Assembly (NCBI RefSeq): GCF_000524475.1
Contig: NZ_BAVQ01000025.1
Span: 1 to 64,000 of the forward strand
Direction of reading: 5' to 3'
From: Tomitella biformata AHU 1821
GTDB lineage: Bacteria; Actinomycetota; Actinomycetes; Mycobacteriales; Mycobacteriaceae
DNA length: 64,000 bases
The notes beneath the pieces were generated by a model. The model worked only from the letters and a program-made list of their open reading frames with translations. It did no database searches and was not told the DNA's origin. How positions within the stretch are numbered: position 1 is the stretch's first letter; each line of letters begins with the position of its first letter. Positions 39,307 through 47,551 of this stretch are shown in pieces. A program made the translations under genes and the position numbers.

Positions 39307-40986
39307 TTGGAAACATTCACCGAGATCGTCCGGCTGCGGGCCGAGGACGACAAGGTCGGGCTCCGGTTCGAGGACCAGTCCTGGACATGGCGCGAGGTCG
39401 TCCAGGAGGGCGCCGACCGCGCCTCGCTGCTGGCCGCGTTGGTGGACCCGGCCCCCGCAGACCGCCAAGTGCACATCGGCGTGCTGCTCGAGAACGTGCC
39501 GGACTTCGTGTTCTGGCTGGCGGCCGGGCCCCTCGCAGGCGCCGTCGTCGTCGGCATCAACGCCAGCCGCAGCGGCCCCGAGCTGGCGCGGGACATCGCG
39601 CACGCCGACGTGGACGTGATCATCACCGAGGACAAGCTGGCGCACCTGGTCACGGGCACCGGGCACAGCATCCCCGACGAGCGCATCCTGAACGTGGACC
39701 AGCCGTCCTACCTCGCCGCGCTCGCGCCCCACCGCGGTGCCGCGTTGCCGGATGTCACCCCCACCGCGGACCAACTGGCGCTGCTGTTGTTCAGCTCCGG
39801 CTCGACGGGCGCGCCCAAGGCCGTCATCGTCGGCCAAGGCCGCCTGGGCCGGCTCGTGGAAGCCCTCGTGGACCGCGTCTCGATGCGCCGCGACTCCGTG
39901 ACGTATCTGTGCATGCCGCTCTTCCACGGCAACGCAGTGATGATGAACCTCGCAGTCGCCATGCGCACGGGCGCGACGGTCGGTATGACCCGCAAGTTCT
40001 CCGCCAGCGGCTTCGCGAAGGACGTTCACCGCTTCGGCGCGACCTACGTCAACTACGTAGGCCGCGCCTTGTCCTACGTGCTCAGCCAGCCGGAGGACCC
40101 GCGCGATGGCACCAGCACGCTGGAGCTGGCGTTCGGCACCGAGGCCTCCGAGGCGGATGTGCAGCGCTTCACCGAGCGCTTCGGCTGCGAGGTCATGGAG
40201 GGCTACGGCCTCAGCGAGGGAGTCTTCCGCCTCGGACGCACCGCCGACACCCCGAAGTACTCGCTCGGCCTGCCGCAGAACGGCCTGGACATCCGGGTCT
40301 ACGACGAAGCCACCGGCGCGGAGTGCCCCCGCGCGGAGTTCGACGAGAGCGGCCGGCTCAAGGACATCGCGGCAGTCGGCCAGATGGTGGCCGTCGGCCT
40401 GGCCCGCGCCTTCGAGGGCTACTACAAGAACCCCGAGGCGATGGCCGACCGGATCCGCGGCGCGGACTTCTGGTCCGGCGACCTCGGCTACCGCGACGCG
40501 ACGGGCTACTTCTACTTCGCCGGCCGGTCCTCGGACTGGCTGCGGGTAGACAGCGAGAACTTCTCCGCGGCCCCCGTCGAGCGGGTGCTCGCGCGCGTGC
40601 CCGGCGTCGCCTCGGCGCCGGTCTTCGCCGTCCCGGATCCCCGGACCGGCGACCAGGTGATGACCACTCTCGAGATGTCGGACGGCGCCGACTTCGACGT
40701 CGATGCCTTCGGCCCCTTCATCGAGGGCCAGTCCGAGATGGGCGCCAAGTGGTGGCCCACCTACCTCCGCGTGACCGACCGCATTCCGCTGACCGGCAGT
40801 GGAAAGATCAACAAGGCGCCGCTGCGCGAGGCAGCTTGGAACACCACCGACCCCGTCTACATCCGAGTGGGCAAGACCAGCGCCTACGTCCCGATCGACG
40901 ACGCCCAGCGCGCGGCGATCGAGGCGGAATTCCGCAGCCACGGCCGGGCGGCGCTGCTGCCCCCGCCGGTAGCCGCGACTGTCTAG
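39307..40986 (+). CDS. Acyl-CoA ligase/AMP-dependent synthetase (FadD type)
   Basis: The 559-residue ANL-family enzyme has the phosphate loop LLFSSGSTGAPKAVIV, the YGLSEGVFRLGR adenine motif, the SGDLGYRDATGYFYFAGR hinge region and the C-terminal catalytic Lys in LTGSGKINKAPLR. It would activate the free acid entering this pathway by adenylation and CoA transfer. The best start is a TTG at 39307 with GGAGAG 7 nt upstream; no ATG or GTG lies suitably in frame. It is the last intact gene of the operon. Confidence 0.88.
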   Translation: METFTEIVRLRAEDDKVGLRFEDQSWTWREVVQEGADRASLLAALVDPAPADRQVHIGVLLENVPDFVFWLAAGPLAGAVVVGINASRSGPELARDIAHADVDVIITEDKLAHLVTGTGHSIPDERILNVDQPSYLAALAPHRGAALPDVTPTADQLALLLFSSGSTGAPKAVIVGQGRLGRLVEALVDRVSMRRDSVTYLCMPLFHGNAVMMNLAVAMRTGATVGMTRKFSASGFAKDVHRFGATYVNYVGRALSYVLSQPEDPRDGTSTLELAFGTEASEADVQRFTERFGCEVMEGYGLSEGVFRLGRTADTPKYSLGLPQNGLDIRVYDEATGAECPRAEFDESGRLKDIAAVGQMVAVGLARAFEGYYKNPEAMADRIRGADFWSGDLGYRDATGYFYFAGRSSDWLRVDSENFSAAPVERVLARVPGVASAPVFAVPDPRTGDQVMTTLEMSDGADFDVDAFGPFIEGQSEMGAKWWPTYLRVTDRIPLTGSGKINKAPLREAAWNTTDPVYIRVGKTSAYVPIDDAQRAAIEAEFRSHGRAALLPPPVAATV

Positions 40987-40999
40987 CGACACCCCCGAA

Positions 41000-41603
41000 A
41001 TGAACAGTGGCCCCATGGCCGCCGCGGCACTGCGAATGTGGGCGCTCGGGCCCCCGACCTATATGCCCCCGCACGGGCCTCGAGGCCCGTGCGGGGCCCC
41101 GGTGGACCGGGTCCCGTTCCCGGCCTTCCTGATCGAGCGGGACCTGGTCCTGTTCGATACCGGCGTGGCCCCGAAGGCGGCGGGCGACCCGGCCGCGGTC
41201 TACGGCGACTCGGCGCGGGTGCTGGACTTCGACTTCCGCGCGGAGCACCAGATCGAGTGCCAGCTGGCGCAGTGGGGCCACACGTTCAGCGACGTCGGGA
41301 ACGTCATCGCCTCGTACCTGCACTTCGACCACTGCGGGGGGGCTGAAGCTGCTCCCGCACGCGGTCACGTACATCGGGGCCGGCGAGCGCGAGTACGCGG
41401 ACAACCCGGAGAAGTTCTGCCGCACCTGGGCGCGCCCACAGGGGACGCCGTGCATACCCGGGCCGAGTACGAGGGCGAGATCGCCTATAAGGGCGACCCT
41501 GCGGAAGATGAAATTCCTCGAGCAGACGCTCCCTGCGGACGTCTGGATCAACCACGACCCGTCGAACTGGGAGCGCTTCGGCGGCGCCGGCGAGATCCGC
41601 TGA
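41000..41603 (+). pseudogene. Decayed metallo-beta-lactamase-fold hydrolase (AHL-lactonase type)
   Basis: The N-terminus reads like an MBL hydrolase (LIERDLVLFDTGVAPKAAGD, then VIASYLHFDHCGG). A 7-G run at 41335-41342 shifts the frame. The next piece (LKLLPHAVTYIGAGEREYAD) continues in another frame, a third piece (RAEYEGEIAYKGDP) is in the first frame again, and the true C-terminus (FLEQTLPADVWINHDPSNWE) is in the shifted frame. The central region with the HTPGH and metal-bridging Asp motifs is gone. Total length is about 200 codons against 250-290 expected. Sequencing error could explain one lesion, not the deletion. Confidence 0.8.
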
Positions 41604-41621
41604 CGCCGTTCCCCCCACAGC

Positions 41622-41674
41622 ACTGTGGCGGGCGCCGGGCGAGGATATTATCCCGGCTCGGCACCCGCCACAGT
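41622..41674 (-). terminator. Hairpin downstream of the SDR gene
   Basis: A long imperfect stem of about 19 bp (ACTGTGGCGGG pairs with CCCGCCACAGT at the base) lies 13 nt past the SDR stop on the minus strand. It has a loop of about 15 nt and no U tract. It probably separates the SDR from the pseudogene end. Confidence 0.6.
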
Positions 41675-41687
41675 TGTTCTCAGGGTT

Positions 41688-42608
41688 CTAGCCGGCCGCG
41701 GAGCCCGTGGTGTCCAGCGCGACGATGCTGGTGGCCGCGTAGCTCTGACCGGCGGGCAGCTCGTCCGCGATGTAGGGCGTGATCTGCTCCGCCAGCTCGG
41801 CCACCGAGAAGACACCGTCGGCCGCGGTGAACTTGCGCTGCACCGTCGGCGGCGCCATCAGCGCGACCATGTCACCGTAGACGATGAACACCTGGCCGCT
41901 GACCTGCTCGGCGGTCGGGGTCGACAGGTACGAGACGAGGCTCGCGATGCGCTCGGGCGCCATGATGTCGAGCCCGGCGTCCGCCGCGCCCTCGCCGAAG
42001 ACGCCGGCGGTCATCTCGGTGCGCGCGCGGGGGCAGATCGCGTTTGCGGTCACGCCGTAGCGGGCCATGCCACGGGAGGTCGAGAGCGTCAGCGCGACTA
42101 TGCCGGCCTTGGCCGCCGCGTAGTTGGCTTGCCCAGCGCCGCCGAGCAGGAACGCCTCGGAGGCCGTGTTGACGACGCGGCCGTAGACCATGGCACCGGT
42201 GGCCTTGGACTGCGCGCGCCAGTGGATCGACGCGGCCCGGGTGAGCGCGGCGTGGCCCTTGAGGTGGATCGCGATGACGTCGTCCCACTGCTTCTCGGAC
42301 ATGTTGAACAGCATCGTGTCCCGGGTGATGCCGGCGTTGTTCACGACGATGTCGAGGCTGCCGAAGTTCTCCACCGCGGCCTCGACGAGCCGCTCGCCGA
42401 GCGACCAGTCGCTGACGTCGCCGAGCACGGCGATGGCCCGCCCGCCAGCAGCCTCGATCTCCCGCGCGACCGCCTCGCCGGCGGGTCCGATGTCGTTCAC
42501 CACGACGCTGGCGCCCAGCGCCGCGAGGCCCAGCGCCTCTGCGCGGCCCAGGCCGGCGCCGGCGCCGGTCACGATGGCCGTGCGGCCCGACAGATCGGTG
42601 TCCTGCAT
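41688..42608 (-). CDS. Short-chain dehydrogenase, FabG/Hsd4A-like
   Basis: The 306-residue SDR has TGAGAGLG at 14-21, VVNNAGITRDTMLFNMSEKQ, VVNTASEAF and the catalytic ANYAAAKAG. The C-terminal extension of about 50 residues (VAELAEQITPYIADELPAGQ) is common in actinobacterial SDRs acting on steroid or long-chain hydroxyacyl-CoA. GAGGAGG precedes the ATG. It is transcribed against the main operon and may still belong to the same pathway. Confidence 0.87.
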   Translation of the reverse strand: MQDTDLSGRTAIVTGAGAGLGRAEALGLAALGASVVVNDIGPAGEAVAREIEAAGGRAIAVLGDVSDWSLGERLVEAAVENFGSLDIVVNNAGITRDTMLFNMSEKQWDDVIAIHLKGHAALTRAASIHWRAQSKATGAMVYGRVVNTASEAFLLGGAGQANYAAAKAGIVALTLSTSRGMARYGVTANAICPRARTEMTAGVFGEGAADAGLDIMAPERIASLVSYLSTPTAEQVSGQVFIVYGDMVALMAPPTVQRKFTAADGVFSVAELAEQITPYIADELPAGQSYAATSIVALDTTGSAAG

Positions 42609-42664
42609 GTCTTGTCCTCCTCAGTGTTGGGTGGAACAGCTTGCCGATATTGTGTGTGCGCTCA

Positions 42665-42959
42665 TCAGCGCTGAGCCTCACTAGGCAGCCCCAGAATCAG
42701 CTCGGCGATCTGGTTGCACAGGACCTCTGAGGTCCCCTGCGAGGATGAGGTAGCACGGCCTGCTCGTAGATTCGGCGGGTCAACGCGGCCGGTGCGAGGG
42801 CCTCCGCGGCGGGCAGAGCGGACACGACTGCGGCCGCAGCGGGCCCGACCACGTCCTCCGGGAGGTGGATACCGAGCAACCCGAGCTCTCATCCCCGGCT
42901 GTAGTCGTTACTACAGTTCAGGCCAGCGACTGATGGCCCTCGGCGAGCTCAATAGCCAT
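42665..42959 (-). pseudogene. Remnant of an acyl-CoA dehydrogenase gene
   Basis: An ATG at 42959 begins MAIELAEGHQSLA, then a stop. This resembles the start of the tandem dehydrogenase at 33566. After a frame change comes LLGIHLPEDVVG, an acyl-CoA dehydrogenase N-terminal motif. After another shift near 42745 the true C-terminus GTSEVLCNQIAELILGLP appears. The catalytic middle of the gene, about 300 codons, is missing, so this is a deletion relic of a family member. Confidence 0.72.
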
Positions 42960-42984
42960 ATTGCGGAATTTACCGCACGGCCGG

Positions 42985-43078
42985 GGCCATGCGCGGCACC
43001 AGCGGGAGCCTGCCTGAATCCGTTCCCGCGACCAGGCACCACGTTGAGGATCAGCTGGATCCGGTGCCAAGATTCGAA
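42985..43078 (-). pseudogene. Fragment of a DUF779 gene
   Basis: Translated on the minus strand from 43078, the sequence gives FESWHRIQLILNVVPGRGNG. It aligns with FDAWRHTQLILDVVPGRGGG in the C-terminal DUF779 domain of the EutC fusion at 44844-46139. An in-frame stop lies just upstream, and similarity fades after about 30 residues. No complete gene is possible. It is probably a relic of a stand-alone DUF779 gene left by rearrangement. Confidence 0.6.
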
Positions 43079-43106
43079 TCGCTAGCCGCTATCTGGCCCA
43101 CCTGCC

Positions 43107-44708
43107 CTAGTTCGTCTTCCACGCCTGGCCGAAGAGCACCAGGGAGTTCGAGGACCCCAGGATGCCGTGCATGTTCGCGTTCCAGATGATGAAGTCGGAG
43201 AAGTCCCCGTACACCAGGTACGGCGCGTCCTTGTTCACCTGCTGCTGGATCTTGTCGAGGATCTGCAGCTTCGCGTCCGCGTCCGGCTCCGTCTGCACCT
43301 GCTCGATCAGCGCGTCCATCTCGGGGCTGGTGTACATGCCGTACACCTGCTTGCCTGCGCTGTGCATCGTCGCGAACATCTTGGGGTACGGGTCCGCCTC
43401 GCGGAAGCTCAGCCCCCAGGCGGCGATGTCGTAGTCCCGCTCCGCCGCGATGGTGCGGATCTGGTCGCCGATCGTCGGCAGGTTGTTGACCTGCACGTCG
43501 AAGCCCACAGCCTCGAGTTGCGCCTCCACCGCAAGGGACGTCTGCAGAGACGCGGGGTCCGACGCGTCGATGACCTCGAGCTGGCCGTCGTATCCGTCCG
43601 CCTTCGCGGCGTCGACCAGTCGCGTGGCCTCCTCGACGTCCACCTGCGGGCCGGGGGTCTCGGTGTGCCAGCGCGAGCCCTCCGAGAAGATCATGTTGGT
43701 GCTCTTGTTCGTGTTGCCGAAGGCCCGCTCGTTGATGATGTCCGTATCGATGGCCAACTGCATCGCCTTGCGCAGGCGCGGATCGGCGCCCGGCCGGCCC
43801 TCAGCTGCGTTGATGACCGCCGCGTTGGCGGCAGCCGTCAGGTTCATGTACCCGCTCACGCCGCGGTCCAGCGCCTGCTGGATCTCATTCGGCTCACGGA
43901 CGAACGTGGCGTCGATGCCGCCGTTGAAGAAGGTCTCCTGCCCCACCGTGGTGCTGGGCAGGTACACGAAGGTCAGCGTGTCCAGGTTCGGCTCGCCGGC
44001 CCAGTAGCTCGGATTGGCGTTGAGCAGCATGGACTCGGCCTGCGACCACTTGTCCAGGGTAAAGGGCCCGGCGCCGATCGGGGTGAACTTGCCGTCGGCC
44101 CCGTCCGAGTCGGTGGACACGATCATGCCGGGCCCGGTGGTGAGCAGCCCGGGGAACTCGGCCCAGGTCTTGTTCAGCTCGTAGACCACGGTCTTGTCGT
44201 CGGGCGTGGTGATGCCGACGACGCTGTCCTTCCACAGCGCGGCCTCGGGTGCCGGCTTGGCGGCGTAGCGCTCCTGGCTGGCCTTGACGGCCGCCGCGTC
44301 GACGGGCTTGCCATTGGAGAAGGCCACCCCGTCCCGGAGGGTCAGCGTCCAAGTCCGAAAGTCCGCGTCGTGCTCGAGGCCCGCCGCCATCTGGGGGACA
44401 AACTCCTGGGCGTCGCTGTCGAGCCGCATGAGGGAGTCGTAGATGTTGACCATCTCCGCGCCGCCGGTGGTGACCGAGGTGATGGTGACCGCGGGGTCGA
44501 GGGATGCAGGCTCCGAGTACGAGCCGAAGGAGGCGCCACCGCCCCGGACGGGCTCGCCGCCATCGACCACGTTCACCATGCCGTCGCTGAGCACTGCGGA
44601 CGCTTCTGCGCCTCCCGACTCCCCAGCGCTGGCGCAGCCGGTCACGAACAACGCGACTGCGGCCGGCACGGCCGCCATCCGCCACATACTTAATCTTCCT
44701 CGAACCAC
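43107..44708 (-). CDS. Peptide-type ABC transporter substrate-binding lipoprotein (orphan)
   Basis: The 533-residue SBP_bac_5 protein has a lipoprotein signal ending ALFVTGC (Cys25), IYDSLMRLDSDAQEFVPQMA and WTLTLRDGVAFSNGKPVD. It is paralogous to the lipoprotein at 23747-25360. No permease or ATPase gene adjoins it. The GTG at 44708 has AAGGAG 6 nt upstream; an ATG seven codons later is an alternative that keeps the signal peptide. It lies downstream of eutC on the same strand with a 135-nt gap, so it may be expressed with ethanolamine genes, but a peptide-like or CoA-pathway-derived ligand is equally possible. Confidence 0.88.
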   Translation of the reverse strand: MVRGRLSMWRMAAVPAAVALFVTGCASAGESGGAEASAVLSDGMVNVVDGGEPVRGGGASFGSYSEPASLDPAVTITSVTTGGAEMVNIYDSLMRLDSDAQEFVPQMAAGLEHDADFRTWTLTLRDGVAFSNGKPVDAAAVKASQERYAAKPAPEAALWKDSVVGITTPDDKTVVYELNKTWAEFPGLLTTGPGMIVSTDSDGADGKFTPIGAGPFTLDKWSQAESMLLNANPSYWAGEPNLDTLTFVYLPSTTVGQETFFNGGIDATFVREPNEIQQALDRGVSGYMNLTAAANAAVINAAEGRPGADPRLRKAMQLAIDTDIINERAFGNTNKSTNMIFSEGSRWHTETPGPQVDVEEATRLVDAAKADGYDGQLEVIDASDPASLQTSLAVEAQLEAVGFDVQVNNLPTIGDQIRTIAAERDYDIAAWGLSFREADPYPKMFATMHSAGKQVYGMYTSPEMDALIEQVQTEPDADAKLQILDKIQQQVNKDAPYLVYGDFSDFIIWNANMHGILGSSNSLVLFGQAWKTN

Positions 44709-44843
44709 CTGGGACTCCTTTACCGAGATTCACCGCACATTCCGACGGCGCACGCCGCACGGGCACTTGCGGCCAACCCTTCCATTCGGTATAGGCCGGA
44801 GATCAGCGAGTTCCCAACCATCGGGACGGGAGGGAAGAGACAC

Positions 44844-46139
44844 TCAGGGCAGGGCGCACGCGGCGCCGGCGGCCTCGCCATCGGCCACGACGACGGGGAA
44901 GGCTGGCACGGGCGGGCGGGCCCCGGCCTCAACCTCGGCGCCGACGAGCGGTGGCGCGGCGTCGAACTCGGCCAACTCCGCGGGGCCGAACACGCGCGAG
45001 CGGGTGAGGAACCGGTAACCCTCGGGGGCCTCGAGGCTGAAGCCGCCGCCGCGGCCTGGCACCACGTCGAGGATCAGCTGGGTGTGGCGCCAGGCGTCGA
45101 ACTGCGGGCCTGAGATCCAGACCGGAACAGCGTCGGCGCCCTCGGGCAACGCCACCGGGGTCTCGCCGGGCTCGGCGGCGAGGTCGAGGATCCCGAGGAG
45201 CACGTCGCGGTCGCCCACGATGAACTCGCCGTCGAGGTAACACATGGGCGAGGAGCCATCGCAGCAGCCGCCGGACTGGTGGAGCATGAGTCCCCCGTTG
45301 CGGTCGCGGAGGGTCCGCAACAGGTCGCACGCAGCGACGGTGGCGACTACGCGCGGTTGCGGCTTGCGCGCGGCCAGGCTGTCCGTGCGCGAGGTGTCCT
45401 TCAGGTCGACACCGGAACGGCCCAGTTGGCGCGCCCCGGCCACTAGTCCGGCGATCACCCGCGCCGCGTCGGTGTAGGCCAGGCCCTCCGGCGGGTGCAC
45501 GTTGGACACGCAGTTGCGGTCCGCGTCGGGCCGTCCTGGACGCGGCAGGTGTGTCAGGTACATCCCGACGCTCGCCGCGACGGAGAGTCCGGGGCGCTCC
45601 CCGATGAGCACAATCACGGTCTGCACTCCCATGGCGGCGCCGATGTGATCGCCGAGTGCTACCCGCGCCTCGGTGGCGATCACAGGCGGTGCGATCGTGT
45701 ATCGCTTTCCCAGCACTGCGGCCAACGCCGCAAGCAGTCCTGCGCCGTGCTGCGTCAGGGCGGTCGGCGAGAGCCCGTCGCACAGCACGAAGCCCAACTC
45801 GGCCCCCGACGCCGAGATCGCGGACAGATCGGCTGGCAGCCGGCCCAGGTCCGGGCGCCGCAGGTACTCGCTGCGCGAGGACGCCTGGCTGGTCACCACC
45901 GCCGGGGCGCCGAGTCCCAGGGCCGCCACCTGACTGGTCAGCCCGGCCAGGTCCAGCGGCTGGTGCACCGCGTCGCGGGCCAATGCGTGCGCTGCCCGGA
46001 ACTCGAGCACGCTCTGGGTTCGCTGGGCGTCCCCGGATCGGCCCAGGCCGATCCGGGCCTGGGTGCTGCCGCGCAGGCTCTGCCACAGGTCCTGTGCACC
46101 GATTTCGTCGGGCACGGGCCCGCGGCCATCGCCAGTCAC
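44844..46139 (-). CDS. eutC: Ethanolamine ammonia-lyase small subunit fused to a DUF779 domain
   Basis: The 431-residue protein begins at a GTG overlapping the eutB stop (GTGA). Residues 15-250 are EutC: QARIGLGRSGDAQRTQSVLE, VVTSQASSRSEYLRRPDLG, VLIGERPGLS and the terminal SGVDLKDTS. Residues of about 262-385 are a DUF779 domain: LMLHQSGGCCDGSSPMC at 284-300, the QFDAWRHTQLILDVVPGRGG block and GYRFLTRSRVF. DUF779 proteins are usually separate small proteins encoded next to ExaC-type aldehyde dehydrogenases. No start codon or ribosome site is visible at the junction (codons 250-270), so this is a genuine in-frame fusion. EutC binds adenosylcobalamin with EutB; the DUF779 role is unknown. Confidence 0.92.
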   Translation of the reverse strand: MTGDGRGPVPDEIGAQDLWQSLRGSTQARIGLGRSGDAQRTQSVLEFRAAHALARDAVHQPLDLAGLTSQVAALGLGAPAVVTSQASSRSEYLRRPDLGRLPADLSAISASGAELGFVLCDGLSPTALTQHGAGLLAALAAVLGKRYTIAPPVIATEARVALGDHIGAAMGVQTVIVLIGERPGLSVAASVGMYLTHLPRPGRPDADRNCVSNVHPPEGLAYTDAARVIAGLVAGARQLGRSGVDLKDTSRTDSLAARKPQPRVVATVAACDLLRTLRDRNGGLMLHQSGGCCDGSSPMCYLDGEFIVGDRDVLLGILDLAAEPGETPVALPEGADAVPVWISGPQFDAWRHTQLILDVVPGRGGGFSLEAPEGYRFLTRSRVFGPAELAEFDAAPPLVGAEVEAGARPPVPAFPVVVADGEAAGAACALP

Positions 46140-47551
46140 AGTGCACCTGGCAGGGCGCGCAGCGGCGAATGCGCGGCCGAGACGGGCAACACTCTCCCCG
46201 TCGTCTCGTCGAACATCCCAAGCCCCCGCAGCCACTCCTCGAACTCCGGGGCCGGGCGCAATCCGAGCACCTGCCTGACATACAGCGCGTCGTGGAAGGA
46301 GGTGCTCTGGTAACCCAGCATCACGTCGTCGGCACCGGGCACCGCGATGTGAAAGGTCAGCCCCGCCACGGCGAGCAGCGTCAGCAGGTCATCCATATCG
46401 TCCTGGTCGGCCTCGGCGTGGTTGGTGTAGCACACGTCCACGCCCATCGGCAGGCCCAGCAGCTTCCCACAGAAGTGGTCCTCGAGCCCGGCGCGCACTA
46501 TCTGCTTGCCGTCGTAGAGGTACTCCGGGCCGATGAACCCGACCACCGTGTTCACCAGCAGCGGCTCCAGGATCTGCGCCACCGCGTAGGCCCGCGCCTC
46601 CAGGGTCTGCTGGTCCACCGGGCGGTTCCCGGTGCCCAGGTGCGCGCCGGCGCTCAGCGCGGACCCCTGACCGGTCTCCAGGTACATCACGTTCTGCCCG
46701 ACGGTGCCGCGCCGCAGCGAGCGGCCAGCCTCGTTACCCTGCCGCAGCAGCTCCAAGTTCACCCCGAATCCCGAGTTCGCGCCCTCAGTGCCGGCGATCG
46801 ACTGGAATACCAGGTCCACCGGCGCCCCGGCCTCGATCAGGTCGATGGTGGTGGTCACGTGCGAGAGCACGCAGGACTGGGTGGGGATCTCATAGCGCAG
46901 CCGGATCTCGTCGAGCAGGTGCAGCAGGTCGCTGGTGGCTTGCGGTGAGTCGGTCGCCGGGTTGATCCCGATGGTCGCGTCCCCGCAGCCGAGCAGCAGC
47001 CCGTCCAGGGTGGCCGCTGCGATCCCGCGCGGGTCGTCGGTCGGATGGTTCGGCTGCAGCCGGGTGGAAATCCGGCCCGGCAGGCCCAGCGTGGTTCGGA
47101 ACGCGCTGGTCACCCGGATCACCCGGGCCACGGCGATCAAATCCTGATTGCGCATCAGCTTGCTCACCGCCGCCACCATCTCGGGCGTGAGTCCGGACGA
47201 GACCCGGGCCAGGGTCACCGCCGCATCCGGCGTGGACGCAACCTGCAGCAGCCAGTCCCGCAGGCCGCCGACGGTCAGGTGCGAGACCTCGCCGTAGGCC
47301 ACGCGATCGTGCTTGTCGATGATCAGCCGGGTGATCTCGTCGTCCTCGTAGGGCACCACCAATTCGACCAGGAACGTGTCCAGCGGAACCTCTGCCAGCG
47401 CCCATTGTGCGGCGGCCCGCTCGCCGTCGCTCGCCGCCGCACAGCCGGCGAGCTCGTCGCCTGAACGCCGCGGGGTGGCCTTGGCCAGCAGGTCGATCAG
47501 CCCGTCGAAGGTGTGGTTGGTACCGCCGATGCTCTGGCTATACATCGTCAT
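46136..47551 (-). CDS. eutB: Ethanolamine ammonia-lyase large subunit
   Basis: The 471-residue subunit forms the TIM-barrel active site that converts ethanolamine to acetaldehyde and ammonia using adenosylcobalamin. Recognisable blocks are LSHVTTTIDLIEAGAPVDLV, QSIAGTEGANSGFGVNLELL, YLETGQGSALSAGAHLG and GLPMGVDVCYTNHAEADQDD. The length is that of the family. Its ATG overlaps the permease stop and its stop overlaps eutC. No microcompartment shell genes are present, indicating a cytosolic pathway. Confidence 0.95.
   Translation of the reverse strand: MTMYSQSIGGTNHTFDGLIDLLAKATPRRSGDELAGCAAASDGERAAAQWALAEVPLDTFLVELVVPYEDDEITRLIIDKHDRVAYGEVSHLTVGGLRDWLLQVASTPDAAVTLARVSSGLTPEMVAAVSKLMRNQDLIAVARVIRVTSAFRTTLGLPGRISTRLQPNHPTDDPRGIAAATLDGLLLGCGDATIGINPATDSPQATSDLLHLLDEIRLRYEIPTQSCVLSHVTTTIDLIEAGAPVDLVFQSIAGTEGANSGFGVNLELLRQGNEAGRSLRRGTVGQNVMYLETGQGSALSAGAHLGTGNRPVDQQTLEARAYAVAQILEPLLVNTVVGFIGPEYLYDGKQIVRAGLEDHFCGKLLGLPMGVDVCYTNHAEADQDDMDDLLTLLAVAGLTFHIAVPGADDVMLGYQSTSFHDALYVRQVLGLRPAPEFEEWLRGLGMFDETTGRVLPVSAAHSPLRALPGAL

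Noticed and set aside
42899-42916. Perfect palindrome CTGTAGTCGTTACTACAG as an operator
   Set aside because: It lies between the N-terminal codons and the next fragment of the decayed acyl-CoA dehydrogenase, so it is inside former coding sequence and is not clearly regulatory.
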